Assembly (NCBI GenBank): GCA_027019265.1
Contig: JALUWX010000098.1
Span: 62,001-126,000 of the forward strand
Direction of reading: 5' to 3'
From: Phycisphaerales bacterium
GTDB lineage: Bacteria > Planctomycetota > Phycisphaerae > Phycisphaerales > UBA1924
Length of the DNA stretch: 64,000 nt
Part shown: piece after piece, positions 1-8,843 of the stretch
Position numbering within the stretch: position 1 is the stretch's first letter
Layout of the letters: each line of letters starts with the position of its first letter
Translations under genes and position numbers: made by a program
The notes under the pieces: generated by a model
The model's input: the letters and a program-made list of their open reading frames with translations, nothing else
Databases searched by the model: none
What the model was told of the DNA's origin: nothing

Positions 1-943
1 AGCTCGCGCCGATCGCGCTCGCGACGGCCGCGATCTCATCCTCCGCCTGGAATGTGCGCACATCGAGGTGCTTGAGTCTCGACAACCCGTGGAGGATGTC
101 CGACGCGGGGGTGATCGGATAGCCCGCGTAGAGCAACCGTTTGTTCGCTTTCTGCGCGGCCGTCGCGAGCCCCAGCACCATCGCCTGATTGCCGGAGATC
201 TGTCGGTACTCCCCCGATTCGAGCTTCGCCGGCGCGACCCGGTATCGCGCGGGGAAGAGCTCGGCCGTCTCACCGAAGTGGTAGCCCGCGCGGAGGACCT
301 CGATGTTCGCGTTCGCGATCTCGGGTCTCCCCTTCACCTTCCCGAAGTAGCGTTCGAGGTGCTGGATCGTCGGGGTCGGGTCGCGCTCGTAGAGCCAATA
401 GGCAACCCCGAGCGCGAACATGTTCCGGCAGCGATCCATTTCCTTGGTCGTGATCTCCGCACCCTCGAGCGCTTCGCGCGTGAGGCGCGACATGGGAACC
501 TCGAAGAGCTGGTAGGACGATTTGATCTGATCGTCGTCGAGCGGGTTGTACCCGTCGGGGTACCCGCACTTGCTCAGGTTGACGTTGTTGAACTCGTCGG
601 AGTCCGCGATGACGATCCCCCCTGCGATCACGTCCGTCAGGTTCACCTTGAGCCCGGCTGGGTTCATCGCGATGAGGACGTTGACCTCGTCCCCCGGGGT
701 GTAGACCTCGCGCGAGGCAAAGTGGAGCTGGAATCCCGAGACCCCGAAGGTCGTCCCGCGCGGGGCGCGGATCTCGGCCGGGAAGTCCGGGAAGGTCGCG
801 ATGTCGTTCCCGAGGATCGCGCTGGTGGCGGCGAACTGACCGCCGGCGATCTGCATCCCGTCCCCGGAGTCGCCACAGAATCGGATGACGACGGATTCGA
901 GGTCGTCCTCCCGTAGATGTCCCGGGTTCGGATCTTCGCTCAT
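1..943 (-). CDS. korA: 2-oxoacid:ferredoxin oxidoreductase, alpha subunit (partial, C-terminus outside window)
   Basis: Reads from an ATG at 943 leftwards and leaves the window after about 314 codons with no stop, so it is 3' truncated by the window edge. The N-terminus carries the gamma-type domain start (CGDSGDGMQIAGGQFA), normal for enzymes in which the gamma and alpha subunits are fused. The last visible residues include TFQAEDEIAAVASAIGAS, typical of the alpha (pyrimidine-binding) domain of 2-oxoglutarate/2-oxoacid:ferredoxin oxidoreductases. The family oxidatively decarboxylates a 2-oxoacid to its acyl-CoA, reducing ferredoxin, with TPP and Fe-S centres mostly in the beta subunit. The beta subunit gene is expected immediately to the left. 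Substrate (2-oxoglutarate versus another 2-oxoacid) is not decidable here. It diverges from the ACP gene across about 245 bp. Confidence 0.88.
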   Translation of the reverse strand, partial: MSEDPNPGHLREDDLESVVIRFCGDSGDGMQIAGGQFAATSAILGNDIATFPDFPAEIRAPRGTTFGVSGFQLHFASREVYTPGDEVNVLIAMNPAGLKVNLTDVIAGGIVIADSDEFNNVNLSKCGYPDGYNPLDDDQIKSSYQLFEVPMSRLTREALEGAEITTKEMDRCRNMFALGVAYWLYERDPTPTIQHLERYFGKVKGRPEIANANIEVLRAGYHFGETAELFPARYRVAPAKLESGEYRQISGNQAMVLGLATAAQKANKRLLYAGYPITPASDILHGLSRLKHLDVRTFQAEDEIAAVASAIGAS

Positions 944-1188
944 CAGTGCTCCAGAAGCGACGTTTCCTGCGTCCTTGCCAACCACAAGCATATGTCGTCC
1001 CCCATCGCACGTCCCCTCCAGAACCCCTCTGAGGGCGAAGAATCCGCTCCGTTTCCGTCCCCCCCGGAACGGGCCGAACAATGGCTTCACGGGATCTGCA
1101 AGACTACCATTCGGACCGCCACGGATGGATCCGGTGGCCTCTCCCAAGGGCAAGGACTCCCATGCCGCAGACAGGACCTGTGACGACT

Positions 1189-1575
1189 ATGACCAGAGAC
1201 GAGATTCTCGAGAAGATCCGTGACATCCTCGTCGACGCGCTCGCCGTCGATGACGACGAAGTCGTCCCCTCCGCAACCCTCACGGGGGACCTCGGCGCTG
1301 AGTCGATCGATATCCTCGATATCACGTTCAAACTCGAGCAGGAGTTCGGGTTCAAGATCGCGCAGGGCGAGCTCTTCCCCGAGTCCATGATGCAGGACGA
1401 GGAGTACGTCCAGGACGGGAAGTTCACCCCCAAGGGGATCGACATGCTCAAGCAGCGTGTCCCCCACTTCGACTTCGAGCTCCTGGAGCAGGACCCGAGT
1501 GTCGAGAACATGCGGAAGATCCTGACCGTTGAAGCGCTGATCCGCTTTTGCGAGCACAAGCTCCAAGCGGCCTGA
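1189..1575 (+). CDS. Acyl carrier protein-like protein, extended (128 aa)
   Basis: Phosphopantetheine carrier protein. The attachment site is visible as GAESID with Ser39, followed by helix II (ILDITFKLEQEFGFKI) of standard ACPs. It is about 50 residues longer than a fatty-acid-synthesis ACP: after helix II there is an insert (roughly residues 58-95) before the final helix. I chose the ATG at 1189; an in-frame GTG at 1180 is an alternative, with an AGGA-type ribosome site at about 1173. The next gene, 33 bp downstream, encodes a FabZ-like hotdog dehydratase, so the two probably act together on an acyl-ACP intermediate. The extra length suggests a specialised carrier rather than housekeeping AcpP. 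Confidence 0.85.
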   Translation: MTRDEILEKIRDILVDALAVDDDEVVPSATLTGDLGAESIDILDITFKLEQEFGFKIAQGELFPESMMQDEEYVQDGKFTPKGIDMLKQRVPHFDFELLEQDPSVENMRKILTVEALIRFCEHKLQAA

Positions 1576-1608
1576 TCCTCTCGCCAACCGAATCAACGGA
1601 GAACGCGC

Positions 1609-2151
1609 GTGCGCTGGATGTGGATCGATCGGATCGTCGAGCTCGAACGCGCCACGCGCCTTGTTGCGATCAAGCACGTGTCGATGGCCGAGGAACATAT
1701 CCACGACCATTTCGCGCCGACCCCCACCCGTGACGCGCTCCCCGTGATGCCCATGTCCCTCATCGTTGAGGGGATGGCGCAGAGCGCCGGGATCCTCGTG
1801 GGTCACGCGCACGACTTCGCGGAGAAGGTCATCCTCGCGAAGGTCGCGAAAGCCGAGCTCTCCAGGGAAGCGACCCCCGGGTGCACTCTCCGCTACACGG
1901 CGACGATCCAATCTCTCAACGAAACCGGCGCGTCCACCAAAGGACTCGTCGAACTCATCGACCCGGCCAACGGTTATCCGGACGGATCGCCCGCGCAACC
2001 GGAAGTGATCGGGGAGATCGATCTGATGTTCTCCCACTTGGATCGCAATCTGTCCGGGGCGGAGTACCCTGAGGAGAACTTCGTGTTCTCCGAGTCGTTC
2101 CGCACCTTGCTCCGATCCAGCGGCATCGACACGGCGTACCCCATCCCGTAA
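1609..2151 (+). CDS. FabZ-like 3-hydroxyacyl-ACP dehydratase (hotdog fold)
   Basis: 180 aa, GTG start. The FabZ core is recognisable: HDHFAP contains the equivalent of the catalytic histidine (His34), followed by PVMP and LIVEGMAQSAG with the catalytic glutamate (Glu54). Family members dehydrate 3-hydroxyacyl-ACP to trans-2-enoyl-ACP. The protein is somewhat longer than FabZ (about 150 aa), with an extended C-terminal tail. It sits between an unusual ACP and a lipoprotein gene on the same strand with short gaps (33 and 46 bp), consistent with an operon. The context favours a dedicated lipid or acyl-modification pathway over the general FabZ, but this is inference. Confidence 0.8.
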   Translation: MRWMWIDRIVELERATRLVAIKHVSMAEEHIHDHFAPTPTRDALPVMPMSLIVEGMAQSAGILVGHAHDFAEKVILAKVAKAELSREATPGCTLRYTATIQSLNETGASTKGLVELIDPANGYPDGSPAQPEVIGEIDLMFSHLDRNLSGAEYPEENFVFSESFRTLLRSSGIDTAYPIP

Positions 2152-2197
2152 GATGGGACGACACAGGACCACGAAGGGACATCAGGAGATCAGACCC

Positions 2198-2752
2198 ATG
2201 AAAGCCACCGCCCTTCGCACAGCTGTAGTACTCTCACTCGCGACCCTCATGCTCGCGAGCTGCGGCCCCAAGCGCCCGGAAGTGAACCGTGAACAACGGA
2301 AGATCCACTCCGCGCACCGAGGGCTCGCGTTCACACGCCTCGTCGTGACCTTCAACGAAGCCAACGCCCTCGCCCGCGCCGCCCAGGAGGGCGCTGACTC
2401 CATCGCCGCGACCGATCCCGAGGATCCCAAAGCCCAGAAGGCTGCTGACCTCGCGGAAGAGACCCGCTCCTTCGCCGACGACATCGAGTGGTCCCTCGCG
2501 AACACCCAGAAGATGTTCAACCACCGTCGGTACATGGACAAGCTCTGGAACCAGTACACCAAGCTCTTCCCCGAAGAAAAAGAGATGGTCGCCGCGTACC
2601 GCTCGGGTGATCTGCGGACCTACCGGTTCCAGTTCGAGTACCGGCGCGCGTACAAGAAGAACTACGGGATCAAGAAGGCCGAGCCCCGCTGGGAAGACCT
2701 CAAGCCCGTGATCCGGAAGTTCTACGAGACCGACGAGTCGGACTCCGAGTAA
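2198..2752 (+). CDS. Predicted lipoprotein of unknown function (184 aa)
   Basis: The start ATG at 2198 has an AGGAG ribosome site about 11 bp upstream. The first 22 residues are a lipoprotein signal: basic start, hydrophobic stretch, and lipobox LMLASC with Cys22 as lipidation site. The mature part is hydrophilic and rich in charged residues, probably helical, with no domain I can name. It is the last gene of the ACP/dehydratase set and is followed by a hairpin (2785-2809) that may end the transcript. An acyl-chain or envelope role for the cluster is a guess from context only. Confidence 0.7.
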   Translation: MKATALRTAVVLSLATLMLASCGPKRPEVNREQRKIHSAHRGLAFTRLVVTFNEANALARAAQEGADSIAATDPEDPKAQKAADLAEETRSFADDIEWSLANTQKMFNHRRYMDKLWNQYTKLFPEEKEMVAAYRSGDLRTYRFQFEYRRAYKKNYGIKKAEPRWEDLKPVIRKFYETDESDSE

Positions 2753-2768
2753 CCCGGTTCACTGACAA

Positions 2769-3794
2769 TCAAACTTCCAAGAGCAAACGCCGGATCGTCT
2801 CCGGCGTTTCTCCTTGTCCGGTCCGAGCGCTCAGCAGCGCCGTATGCCCCATCGCGAGCACACTCGCATGGTCCACGGGTGATCTCGACGGCGCGACCCC
2901 GGAACAGAGCTGGATCAACTGCTCGGTGAGCCTCCGAGCCGACGGGTCGATCTCGGAATCTGCTTGCACTTCGCATGAATCGATCACCGTCCCGGACCGG
3001 TCGTATCTCGTAAACCCGAGGTCGTGGACACTGATGTGCCCATCGCTCCCGAGGATGTTCATCGACAGGGATGTACGCCCCGTCTGGTCGCTGATCTGCA
3101 CGATCCCCGCGCGTCCGTCGGGGAGGCGCAGGTGCGCCGTGATGACCCCGTGGAGGCTCCGGAGCGATTGACCCGGGAGCTGATGGAGCGCGGACCCGGA
3201 GGAGGTCCCGGTATAAGCCGCATCGATGATCTCGGGGATCCCCATGAGGGTGCGGAAGAGATCCATCGCGTCGAAGAGGCGCGCACCAAGCGAGCCGTAG
3301 ATCGACGGGCTCAGGAGCGACATCGACATGGAGCGGATCGGACCGAACGACTCGAGAGCGGCCATCAGTTCATCGATGAGCCTCGATCTCCGGACCATGG
3401 GGACCAATCGAACGAACTGCGCGAACGCGCCGCTCTGGAGCGCATCGGTCCACGAAGTCCCCGTGATGACCGTCGCTTCGGCCGGGATCGGTTCGAGGGT
3501 TGCGACACAGACCTCGTGCGCGTGCGCGTGCTGGAGCGCGACCATGTCGTTCTCGAGGTCTTTGTCCCCGAACCCCCCGGGGTCCGCGAGCAGCACGAGA
3601 TCGGGCTTCGCGGCGTTGAGCACACGGCGCAGGTCGTCGAAGTGTTCGCAGCAAAGCGACTTCGCGGTTTCCGACCCGCGCGTCGGATCGGCGCACCCCG
3701 CGCCGACGATGGAAACGCCGGCACGCGCGAGCGCGTCGCTGAGCATCGGGGCTTGATTCGGCTGCGCCCACACAATGGCGCTGGTCGAACTCAT
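2769..3794 (-). CDS. Gfo/Idh/MocA-like oxidoreductase family protein
   Basis: About 341 aa from the ATG at 3794. The overall plan resembles the Gfo/Idh/MocA family: an N-terminal Rossmann half (VWAQPNQAPMLSDALARAG, then KPDLVLLADPGG), a middle region with E-P-I typical of the dinucleotide-site end (CVATLEPIPAE), and a C-terminal alpha/beta half containing GRAGIVQISDQTG and MNILGSDGHISV. The canonical N-terminal glycine-rich GxGxxG is poorly conserved, so the cofactor or activity may differ. Substrate unknown. It converges on the lipoprotein gene and backs onto rnpB. Upstream TTG/ATG starts are possible. Confidence 0.6.
   Translation of the reverse strand: MSSTSAIVWAQPNQAPMLSDALARAGVSIVGAGCADPTRGSETAKSLCCEHFDDLRRVLNAAKPDLVLLADPGGFGDKDLENDMVALQHAHAHEVCVATLEPIPAEATVITGTSWTDALQSGAFAQFVRLVPMVRRSRLIDELMAALESFGPIRSMSMSLLSPSIYGSLGARLFDAMDLFRTLMGIPEIIDAAYTGTSSGSALHQLPGQSLRSLHGVITAHLRLPDGRAGIVQISDQTGRTSLSMNILGSDGHISVHDLGFTRYDRSGTVIDSCEVQADSEIDPSARRLTEQLIQLCSGVAPSRSPVDHASVLAMGHTALLSARTGQGETPETIRRLLLEV
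2785..2809 (+). terminator. Possible terminator of the ACP/dehydratase/lipoprotein transcript
   Basis: A perfect 9-bp stem (AAACGCCGG / CCGGCGTTT, 7-nt loop) starts 33 bp after the lipoprotein stop codon. It lies inside the 3' end of the convergent oxidoreductase gene and has only a short T run, so it is a modest candidate. Confidence 0.4.
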
Positions 3795-3854
3795 AACCCC
3801 ATGATACAGCAAGACTCACGACCCCGCTCGGCCGATGGGCGTACCATCAGTGCC

Positions 3855-4326
<472 letters not shown>

Positions 4327-4334
4327 CCGTGAAC

Positions 4335-4374
4335 GCACCCCCGAGGGACATCTCTCGGGGGTGCGGCCTTTTTT
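4335..4374 (+). terminator. Rho-independent terminator of rnpB
   Basis: An 11-bp perfect GC-rich stem (GCACCCCCGAG / CTCGGGGGTGC, 8-nt loop) is followed after four bases by a run of six T. It directly follows the RNase P RNA. The last T overlaps the stop codon of the convergent membrane-protein gene. Confidence 0.92.
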
Positions 4375-4835
4375 CAGGGTGACCAGAAGATCCATGTATA
4401 GAGAAAGATTCCAAATCCGGTGTAAATCAACACCCGGGCTGGAACCAGAGCCCAGAAAAGAATCCGAGTTGCGAACAACGTGTCCAAAGCGTATCGCTGT
4501 GAACGGTTGCGGCGATAGAACTGAAACATCAGAACGTCTGCCGTGATCATCGAGAGCAACGCGATTCCGAAGCCCAATCCAAGCGTGACACACCCAGCAA
4601 CGATCGATGTGTACGTGACGATTGTCATCCATCCGATCCAAGCCTGGAGCTTGGATCGTGCGTACGCAGGATGCCATGAATCGATCGGTGATCCGCACTC
4701 AGGACACTGATCCCCGACCTTCAGACCGATCAGACTGTACCCACAGATATCACAATCACGGGTGAGTTCTCGATACGGCTTCCGGATCGAGTCCCACTTG
4801 GTTGTTTCTGTGCGCGTCGGATCCGTCTCGCTCAT
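4374..4835 (-). CDS. Zinc-ribbon-headed membrane protein (153 aa), unknown function
   Basis: The N-terminal cytoplasmic part has a zinc ribbon (CDICGY at about residue 28, then CPECGSP), followed by three or so hydrophobic segments (for example GWMTIVTYTSIVAGCVTLGL and a C-terminal VLIYTGFGIFLYTWIFW). It starts one base after the aldehyde dehydrogenase stop, so the two are probably co-transcribed. The same ribbon-plus-membrane plan recurs in the proteins at 6240-6659 and 7453-7887. No enzymatic motif is seen; the function is unknown. Confidence 0.7.
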   Translation of the reverse strand: MSETDPTRTETTKWDSIRKPYRELTRDCDICGYSLIGLKVGDQCPECGSPIDSWHPAYARSKLQAWIGWMTIVTYTSIVAGCVTLGLGFGIALLSMITADVLMFQFYRRNRSQRYALDTLFATRILFWALVPARVLIYTGFGIFLYTWIFWSP

Positions 4836-4836
4836 C

Positions 4837-6219
4837 TCAGTTGTTCGTGCTCACCACACGGACCTGACAGAACTGACGATGCCCCATCGGACCCGAGTGG
4901 TACGAGTACCCCGAGTTCCGCGCACCGACCCAGGGTGACCCGGACGCGCCACCGAGCGATCGGTTGACCCCGACCATCCCGGCCGTCAACTTGCGCCCGA
5001 CCTCGCGCGCCTTCGTGTCCTCCCCGAAGACGACGGCCCCGAGCCCGTACTCCGTGTCGTTCGCTTTCTCGACGGCCTCCGCGTCGTCCTTCACCCCGGC
5101 GACACACACGACGGGACCGAACGTCTCGACCGTCATGATGTCCATATCGTGGGTGCACCCGTCGAGGACGGTGGGCGCGACGAAGTTGCCGTCCATGGGT
5201 TCGCCGCCGTGAACTTTGGTGGCGCCCTTTGAGAGCGCGTCGTCGATCTGCTTGAGGACGTGGTCCTTCTGGGCACGCATCACCATGGGCCCCATGGTCG
5301 CGCCCTCCATCGCGCAGTCCCCGACCTTGAACTCTTGAACCTTCTCGATGAGCTTGTCCATGAACTCAGATTTGATCGACTCCTGGACGTAAATCCGCTC
5401 CGTCGAGACACAGACCTGTCCGCAGTTCCGCAGCGCGTTCCGCGCACCGAACGCGGCGGCCGTCTCGAGGTCCGCGCCCTCGAGCACGATCATCGGGTCC
5501 TTCGACCCGAGCTCGAGGATGAGTCGCTTGAGCCCCTTGGCCGCACTCGCCATGATGTGCTGACCCGCGTTCTTCGACCCCGTGAACGCGATCATGTCCA
5601 CGTCCCCGGCCACGAGCGCCTTGCCCTGGGCGTCCTCGCCGTGCACGATCTGGAGGACCCCGTCGGGGAGGAACGCCTGGAGCACCTTCACATACGCATC
5701 CGCGATGAGCGGGGTCTGCTCGCTGGGCTTGCAGACCACCGTGTTCCCGGCGACGAGCGCGGGGAGGATCATCCAGTGCGGCATCAGGATCGGGAAGTTC
5801 CACGGGGTGATCGCGGCGCAGACCCCGTACCCGTCGTAGTAGATCGTCGATTCGACCCCCTCGTCCTTGAGCACCTCGGGCGCGACGGCCTTTGCGATCT
5901 CGTCCGCTTCCTCAGCAAGGCGCGACCCGCAGCCCTGGACCTCCCCGATCCCCTCCGGGATGGGCTTGCCCTGCTCGCGCGAAAGCAGCTCCCCGAGTTC
6001 CTCCGCCCGCGCGACGAGCGCCTCCCCGGCCCCCTTGAGCATGTCCGCTCGCTCCTGCGCCGACAACGCCTGCCACCCCGGAAGCGCGGCCCGCGCTTTG
6101 GCGATGACCGAATCGATCTGGGAGACGGGCGTGATCGGGACGCGCCCGACCTCCTCACCGGTGGAGGGGTTGTAGGAACTGAGAGTCGTCGTGTCGGATT
6201 TGGTGTCCATGGTCGTCAT
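4837..6219 (-). CDS. NAD(P)-dependent aldehyde dehydrogenase
   Basis: About 460 aa from the ATG at 6219 (MTTMDTK; ATG at 6210 is also possible). Aldehyde dehydrogenase superfamily landmarks in order: ITPWNFP and KPSEQTP (cofactor site), FTGSKNAG, LELGSKDP with the general-base glutamate, NCGQVCVS with catalytic Cys270, and ETFGPV plus GVNRSLGG near the end. It oxidises an aldehyde to the acid. The sequence resembles the succinate-semialdehyde / medium-chain aldehyde branch, but the substrate cannot be fixed. Neighbours are zinc-ribbon membrane proteins, so context is uninformative. Confidence 0.9.
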   Translation of the reverse strand: MTTMDTKSDTTTLSSYNPSTGEEVGRVPITPVSQIDSVIAKARAALPGWQALSAQERADMLKGAGEALVARAEELGELLSREQGKPIPEGIGEVQGCGSRLAEEADEIAKAVAPEVLKDEGVESTIYYDGYGVCAAITPWNFPILMPHWMILPALVAGNTVVCKPSEQTPLIADAYVKVLQAFLPDGVLQIVHGEDAQGKALVAGDVDMIAFTGSKNAGQHIMASAAKGLKRLILELGSKDPMIVLEGADLETAAAFGARNALRNCGQVCVSTERIYVQESIKSEFMDKLIEKVQEFKVGDCAMEGATMGPMVMRAQKDHVLKQIDDALSKGATKVHGGEPMDGNFVAPTVLDGCTHDMDIMTVETFGPVVCVAGVKDDAEAVEKANDTEYGLGAVVFGEDTKAREVGRKLTAGMVGVNRSLGGASGSPWVGARNSGYSYHSGPMGHRQFCQVRVVSTNN

Positions 6220-6239
6220 GGACGATTCTAGGGGCGATT

Positions 6240-6659
6240 TCACCACCACTCGAAGAGCGGCGGATAGATCGTGTCCGCGATCATGAGCAACAAGAACTCG
6301 ATGAGGACCACCCAGATCAGCACATTGAGGATCCACGATCGCACCCACACCCGCTCGCTGACACGAGCCCGTCCGAGATGACGGATCCTGTTCCAACGCG
6401 CGCCAACGAACGCCCACAGGAGCATGCTCAGAAATGCGATCGGTGGCACAAACACCATCCCCACAATCGCGAGCACGCACGATCCGATCGCAATGTTCAG
6501 GAAACTGACTGAATCTACAACACAACGCGTCCCCGGGGCGAACGCGGCATGGCACTCTGGGCATGGGTCTCCGGCTTCACGCCCCACCATGTCGTACCCA
6601 CACGCATGGCAGGTGAACTCCGGAAGCCGACGGTACCGCGCTCGGAGCCCCACCAGCAC
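6240..6659 (-). CDS. Zinc-ribbon-headed membrane protein (139 aa), unknown function
   Basis: GTG start at 6659, three bases after the stop of the methyltransferase gene. The N-terminal ribbon reads CHACGY...CPECH (residues about 17-36). Two or three strongly hydrophobic stretches follow (SVSFLNIAIGSCVLAIVGMV and SWILNVLIWVVLIEFLLLM). Same layout as 4374-4835, though the remainder of the sequence is different. Function unknown. Confidence 0.65.
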   Translation of the reverse strand: MLVGLRARYRRLPEFTCHACGYDMVGREAGDPCPECHAAFAPGTRCVVDSVSFLNIAIGSCVLAIVGMVFVPPIAFLSMLLWAFVGARWNRIRHLGRARVSERVWVRSWILNVLIWVVLIEFLLLMIADTIYPPLFEWW

Positions 6660-6662
6660 CGC

Positions 6663-7451
6663 TCACACCCTCGCCGCGACCAGCACGATGAACGAGTCGT
6701 CCAGTTCCTCGCCCGGGTCCTCGATCGGGGAGACGTACGCATTCCCGTCCTCGTCGATCGCATCGGGGAGTTTGGCGTAGACCTCGGTGGTCGTGAACCC
6801 GGCTTCGAGCATCGCGTCTCTCAGTTCGGGGACGCTCCAGAGGCGCCAGTCATAGACGAACGCATCGTCGAACTCGTGGGTGATGACCCCGGCGTCTTCG
6901 ATCCGGAAGTGGATCACGTCGCGGACCATCCCCGTGAGCGGGTCCGCGTCGCGTTGTTCCCAGGTGTACCGGCAGATCCGCCCGTCCCCCATCGGGGTCG
7001 GGCGATGGACCCCGCCGAGGACGAACGCGGTGTCGCCGCCGTAGGTGTCGCAGAGGAAGACCCCTCCGGTCGATTCGACGCGCGATCGCGCGTGCTCGAG
7101 ATACGCAATCAGCTCCGAGCGGGTGTGCCAGTACCCGATCGAGAAGTTCCCGACGAACAGCACATCGCAAGGCTCACCGACCTCGCGGACGTCGCGCTGG
7201 TGCTTGACGATCCGGTCATGAACGCCGTGCTTTGAGAGCGCCTCGGGGTCCAGATCCGCGCAGATCGCTAGGCGATCGTCGCGCGAACCAACCCACGCAT
7301 GGGCCGCCGCGCAGGTCCCGGAGAAGTCCTCCCCGAGCACCGTCGGCGATCCCCCGTGGATCGCGCCCGCGAGCGCGACGAGGTCGTCCGGGCTCTGAAC
7401 ACACAGCTCGTACAGATCGTGCTTGTCCAACTCGCGTTTGGCCTGGGTCAT
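6663..7451 (-). CDS. Class I SAM-dependent methyltransferase
   Basis: About 262 aa, ATG at 7451 preceded by the stop of the upstream gene (TGACATG). A Rossmann-type methyltransferase: motif I is a weak VLGEDFSGTCAAA, followed by LAICADLDPEAL (acidic residue binding the ribose) and CDVLFVGNFSIGYW. The C-terminal half has IHFRIEDAGVI and the SVPELRDAMLEAGFTTTEVY pattern usual in small-molecule methyltransferases. Substrate unknown. It is coupled to zinc-ribbon proteins on both sides. Confidence 0.75.
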   Translation of the reverse strand: MTQAKRELDKHDLYELCVQSPDDLVALAGAIHGGSPTVLGEDFSGTCAAAHAWVGSRDDRLAICADLDPEALSKHGVHDRIVKHQRDVREVGEPCDVLFVGNFSIGYWHTRSELIAYLEHARSRVESTGGVFLCDTYGGDTAFVLGGVHRPTPMGDGRICRYTWEQRDADPLTGMVRDVIHFRIEDAGVITHEFDDAFVYDWRLWSVPELRDAMLEAGFTTTEVYAKLPDAIDEDGNAYVSPIEDPGEELDDSFIVLVAARV

Positions 7452-7452
7452 G

Positions 7453-7887
7453 TCACGGGGTCGCCGCAGCCCCGGCCGCACCGAGGATGAGAACGAAGAT
7501 AATCACGACGAGATACGCCAGCATCAGCGAGTTGAGCACAATCCCGATCCACCCGCACACCTTGCCGGCCGTCGCCATCCCCTGGGAGCTCGCCGGCGCG
7601 CTGCCGGCCTGGATCGCGAGGCGTGCCTTCTTCGCGAAGATCACCGCGATGATCCCGCACGGAAGCCCGACGATCCCATAGCCCATACAGGTCACGATCG
7701 AGATGATCCCGAGGACCATCGAGGTGATCGCTTTGCCGCTCGTCTGAGCGCCGGGTGATGCGAACTGCTTCACCTCGGAGCCGCACTCGGGACATCGCTC
7801 ACCGAGCGCGAGCCCGCTGATGTTGTAGCCGCAGGCGAGGCATTTGTAGCCGTCCCCGGCACGTTGGGGGTTCTGATCATCGTTCAT
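7453..7887 (-). CDS. Zinc-ribbon protein with DUF4190-like membrane domain (144 aa)
   Basis: The N-terminal ribbon is CLACGY...CPECGSE. It is followed by a DUF4190-like two-helix membrane unit (ITSMVLGIISIVTCMGYGI, then GLPCGIIAVIFAKKARLAI) and a last hydrophobic segment ending in GAAGAAATP. DUF4190 proteins are small membrane proteins of unknown role. The gene lies between thiG (54 bp upstream) and the methyltransferase, in a leftward operon-like run. Confidence 0.7.
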   Translation of the reverse strand: MNDDQNPQRAGDGYKCLACGYNISGLALGERCPECGSEVKQFASPGAQTSGKAITSMVLGIISIVTCMGYGIVGLPCGIIAVIFAKKARLAIQAGSAPASSQGMATAGKVCGWIGIVLNSLMLAYLVVIIFVLILGAAGAAATP

Positions 7888-7941
7888 CGCGGTGGGCTCC
7901 TGTGCAGACGATGTGGGTCAACACCCATCGTACCCAATCCA

Positions 7942-8811
7942 TCATTCGCCGGGGATGTAGGAGATCGCGCCTTCCATCGGGCTGCTCGCGGTCGCGTATC
8001 GCTTTTTCTCGATCCGACCGGCGAGGTAGGACTGCCGGCCTCCATCGCAGGCGTGGCGCATCGCGTGCGCCATCATGACGGGATCCTTCGCGTGCGCGAT
8101 GGCCGTGTTGAGGAGCACCCCGTCCGCGCCCAGTTCCATCGCGAAGGACACGTCGCTTGCGCTCCCGACCCCCGCATCGACGATGACCGGGTAGTCCGGA
8201 TCCCCGTCCTTGAGCAGCTCAAGACAGAGCACGATGTTGTTCGCGTTGAGCACACCCTGACCCGATCCGATCGGGGACCCGGCGGGCATGACGGCCGTCG
8301 CACCGGCGTCCTTGATCCGCTGGGCGCTGATCGGATCATCGCTCGTGTAGCACAGCACCTCGAACCCGTCGCTCACGAGCTCACGCACCGCTTCGAGGGT
8401 CCCGACGGGGTCCGGAAGCAAGGTCTTGGTGTCCCCGAGGACCTCGAGCTTCACCCAGTTCGCGCCGGGGTTGTCGAGTTGCTCAAGGATGTCCCGACCC
8501 AGGCGCGCGACTCGGATCGCGTCCTCGGCGCTGAAGCAGCCCGCGGTGTTCGGGAGGATGGTGTACCGATCGAGATCGATGTATTCGAGGAGCGACTTGC
8601 CCTCGGCGTTGAAGAGCCGCTCACGACGGACGGCGACCGTGATCGCCTGCGATCCGCTCGCATCGAGCGCGTCACGCATGAGCTCCATCGTCCCGTACTT
8701 CCCCGTCCCGACCAGAAGACGCGAATCGAGGGTCCGGGTCCCGATTTTCAGCGGCGACAATCCCGGTTCCGTCATGGACCGGTCGATCTCGGATGTAGGT
8801 GTGGTGGTCAT
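7942..8811 (-). CDS. thiG: Thiazole synthase
   Basis: About 289 aa from the ATG at 8811; in-frame ATGs at 8829 and 8775 are alternatives. ThiG forms the thiazole phosphate moiety of thiamine from 1-deoxyxylulose-5-phosphate, dehydroglycine and ThiS-thiocarboxylate. Diagnostic stretches are [19 protein letters not shown] (Schiff-base lysine), [23 protein letters not shown] and [15 protein letters not shown]. No other thiamine genes are nearby and no thi-box riboswitch fits in the 32 bp before it, so it appears to be an isolated thi gene downstream of pyrophosphatase. Confidence 0.95.
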   Translation of the reverse strand: MTTTPTSEIDRSMTEPGLSPLKIGTRTLDSRLLVGTGKYGTMELMRDALDASGSQAITVAVRRERLFNAEGKSLLEYIDLDRYTILPNTAGCFSAEDAIRVARLGRDILEQLDNPGANWVKLEVLGDTKTLLPDPVGTLEAVRELVSDGFEVLCYTSDDPISAQRIKDAGATAVMPAGSPIGSGQGVLNANNIVLCLELLKDGDPDYPVIVDAGVGSASDVSFAMELGADGVLLNTAIAHAKDPVMMAHAMRHACDGGRQSYLAGRIEKKRYATASSPMEGAISYIPGE

Positions 8812-8843
8812 GCGCAATGATATGCGCATTCCCCGGGAATCAC

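Noticed and set aside
8812-8843. TPP riboswitch before thiG
   Set aside because: Only 32 bp separate thiG from ppa, and no conserved CUGAGA-type element is present.
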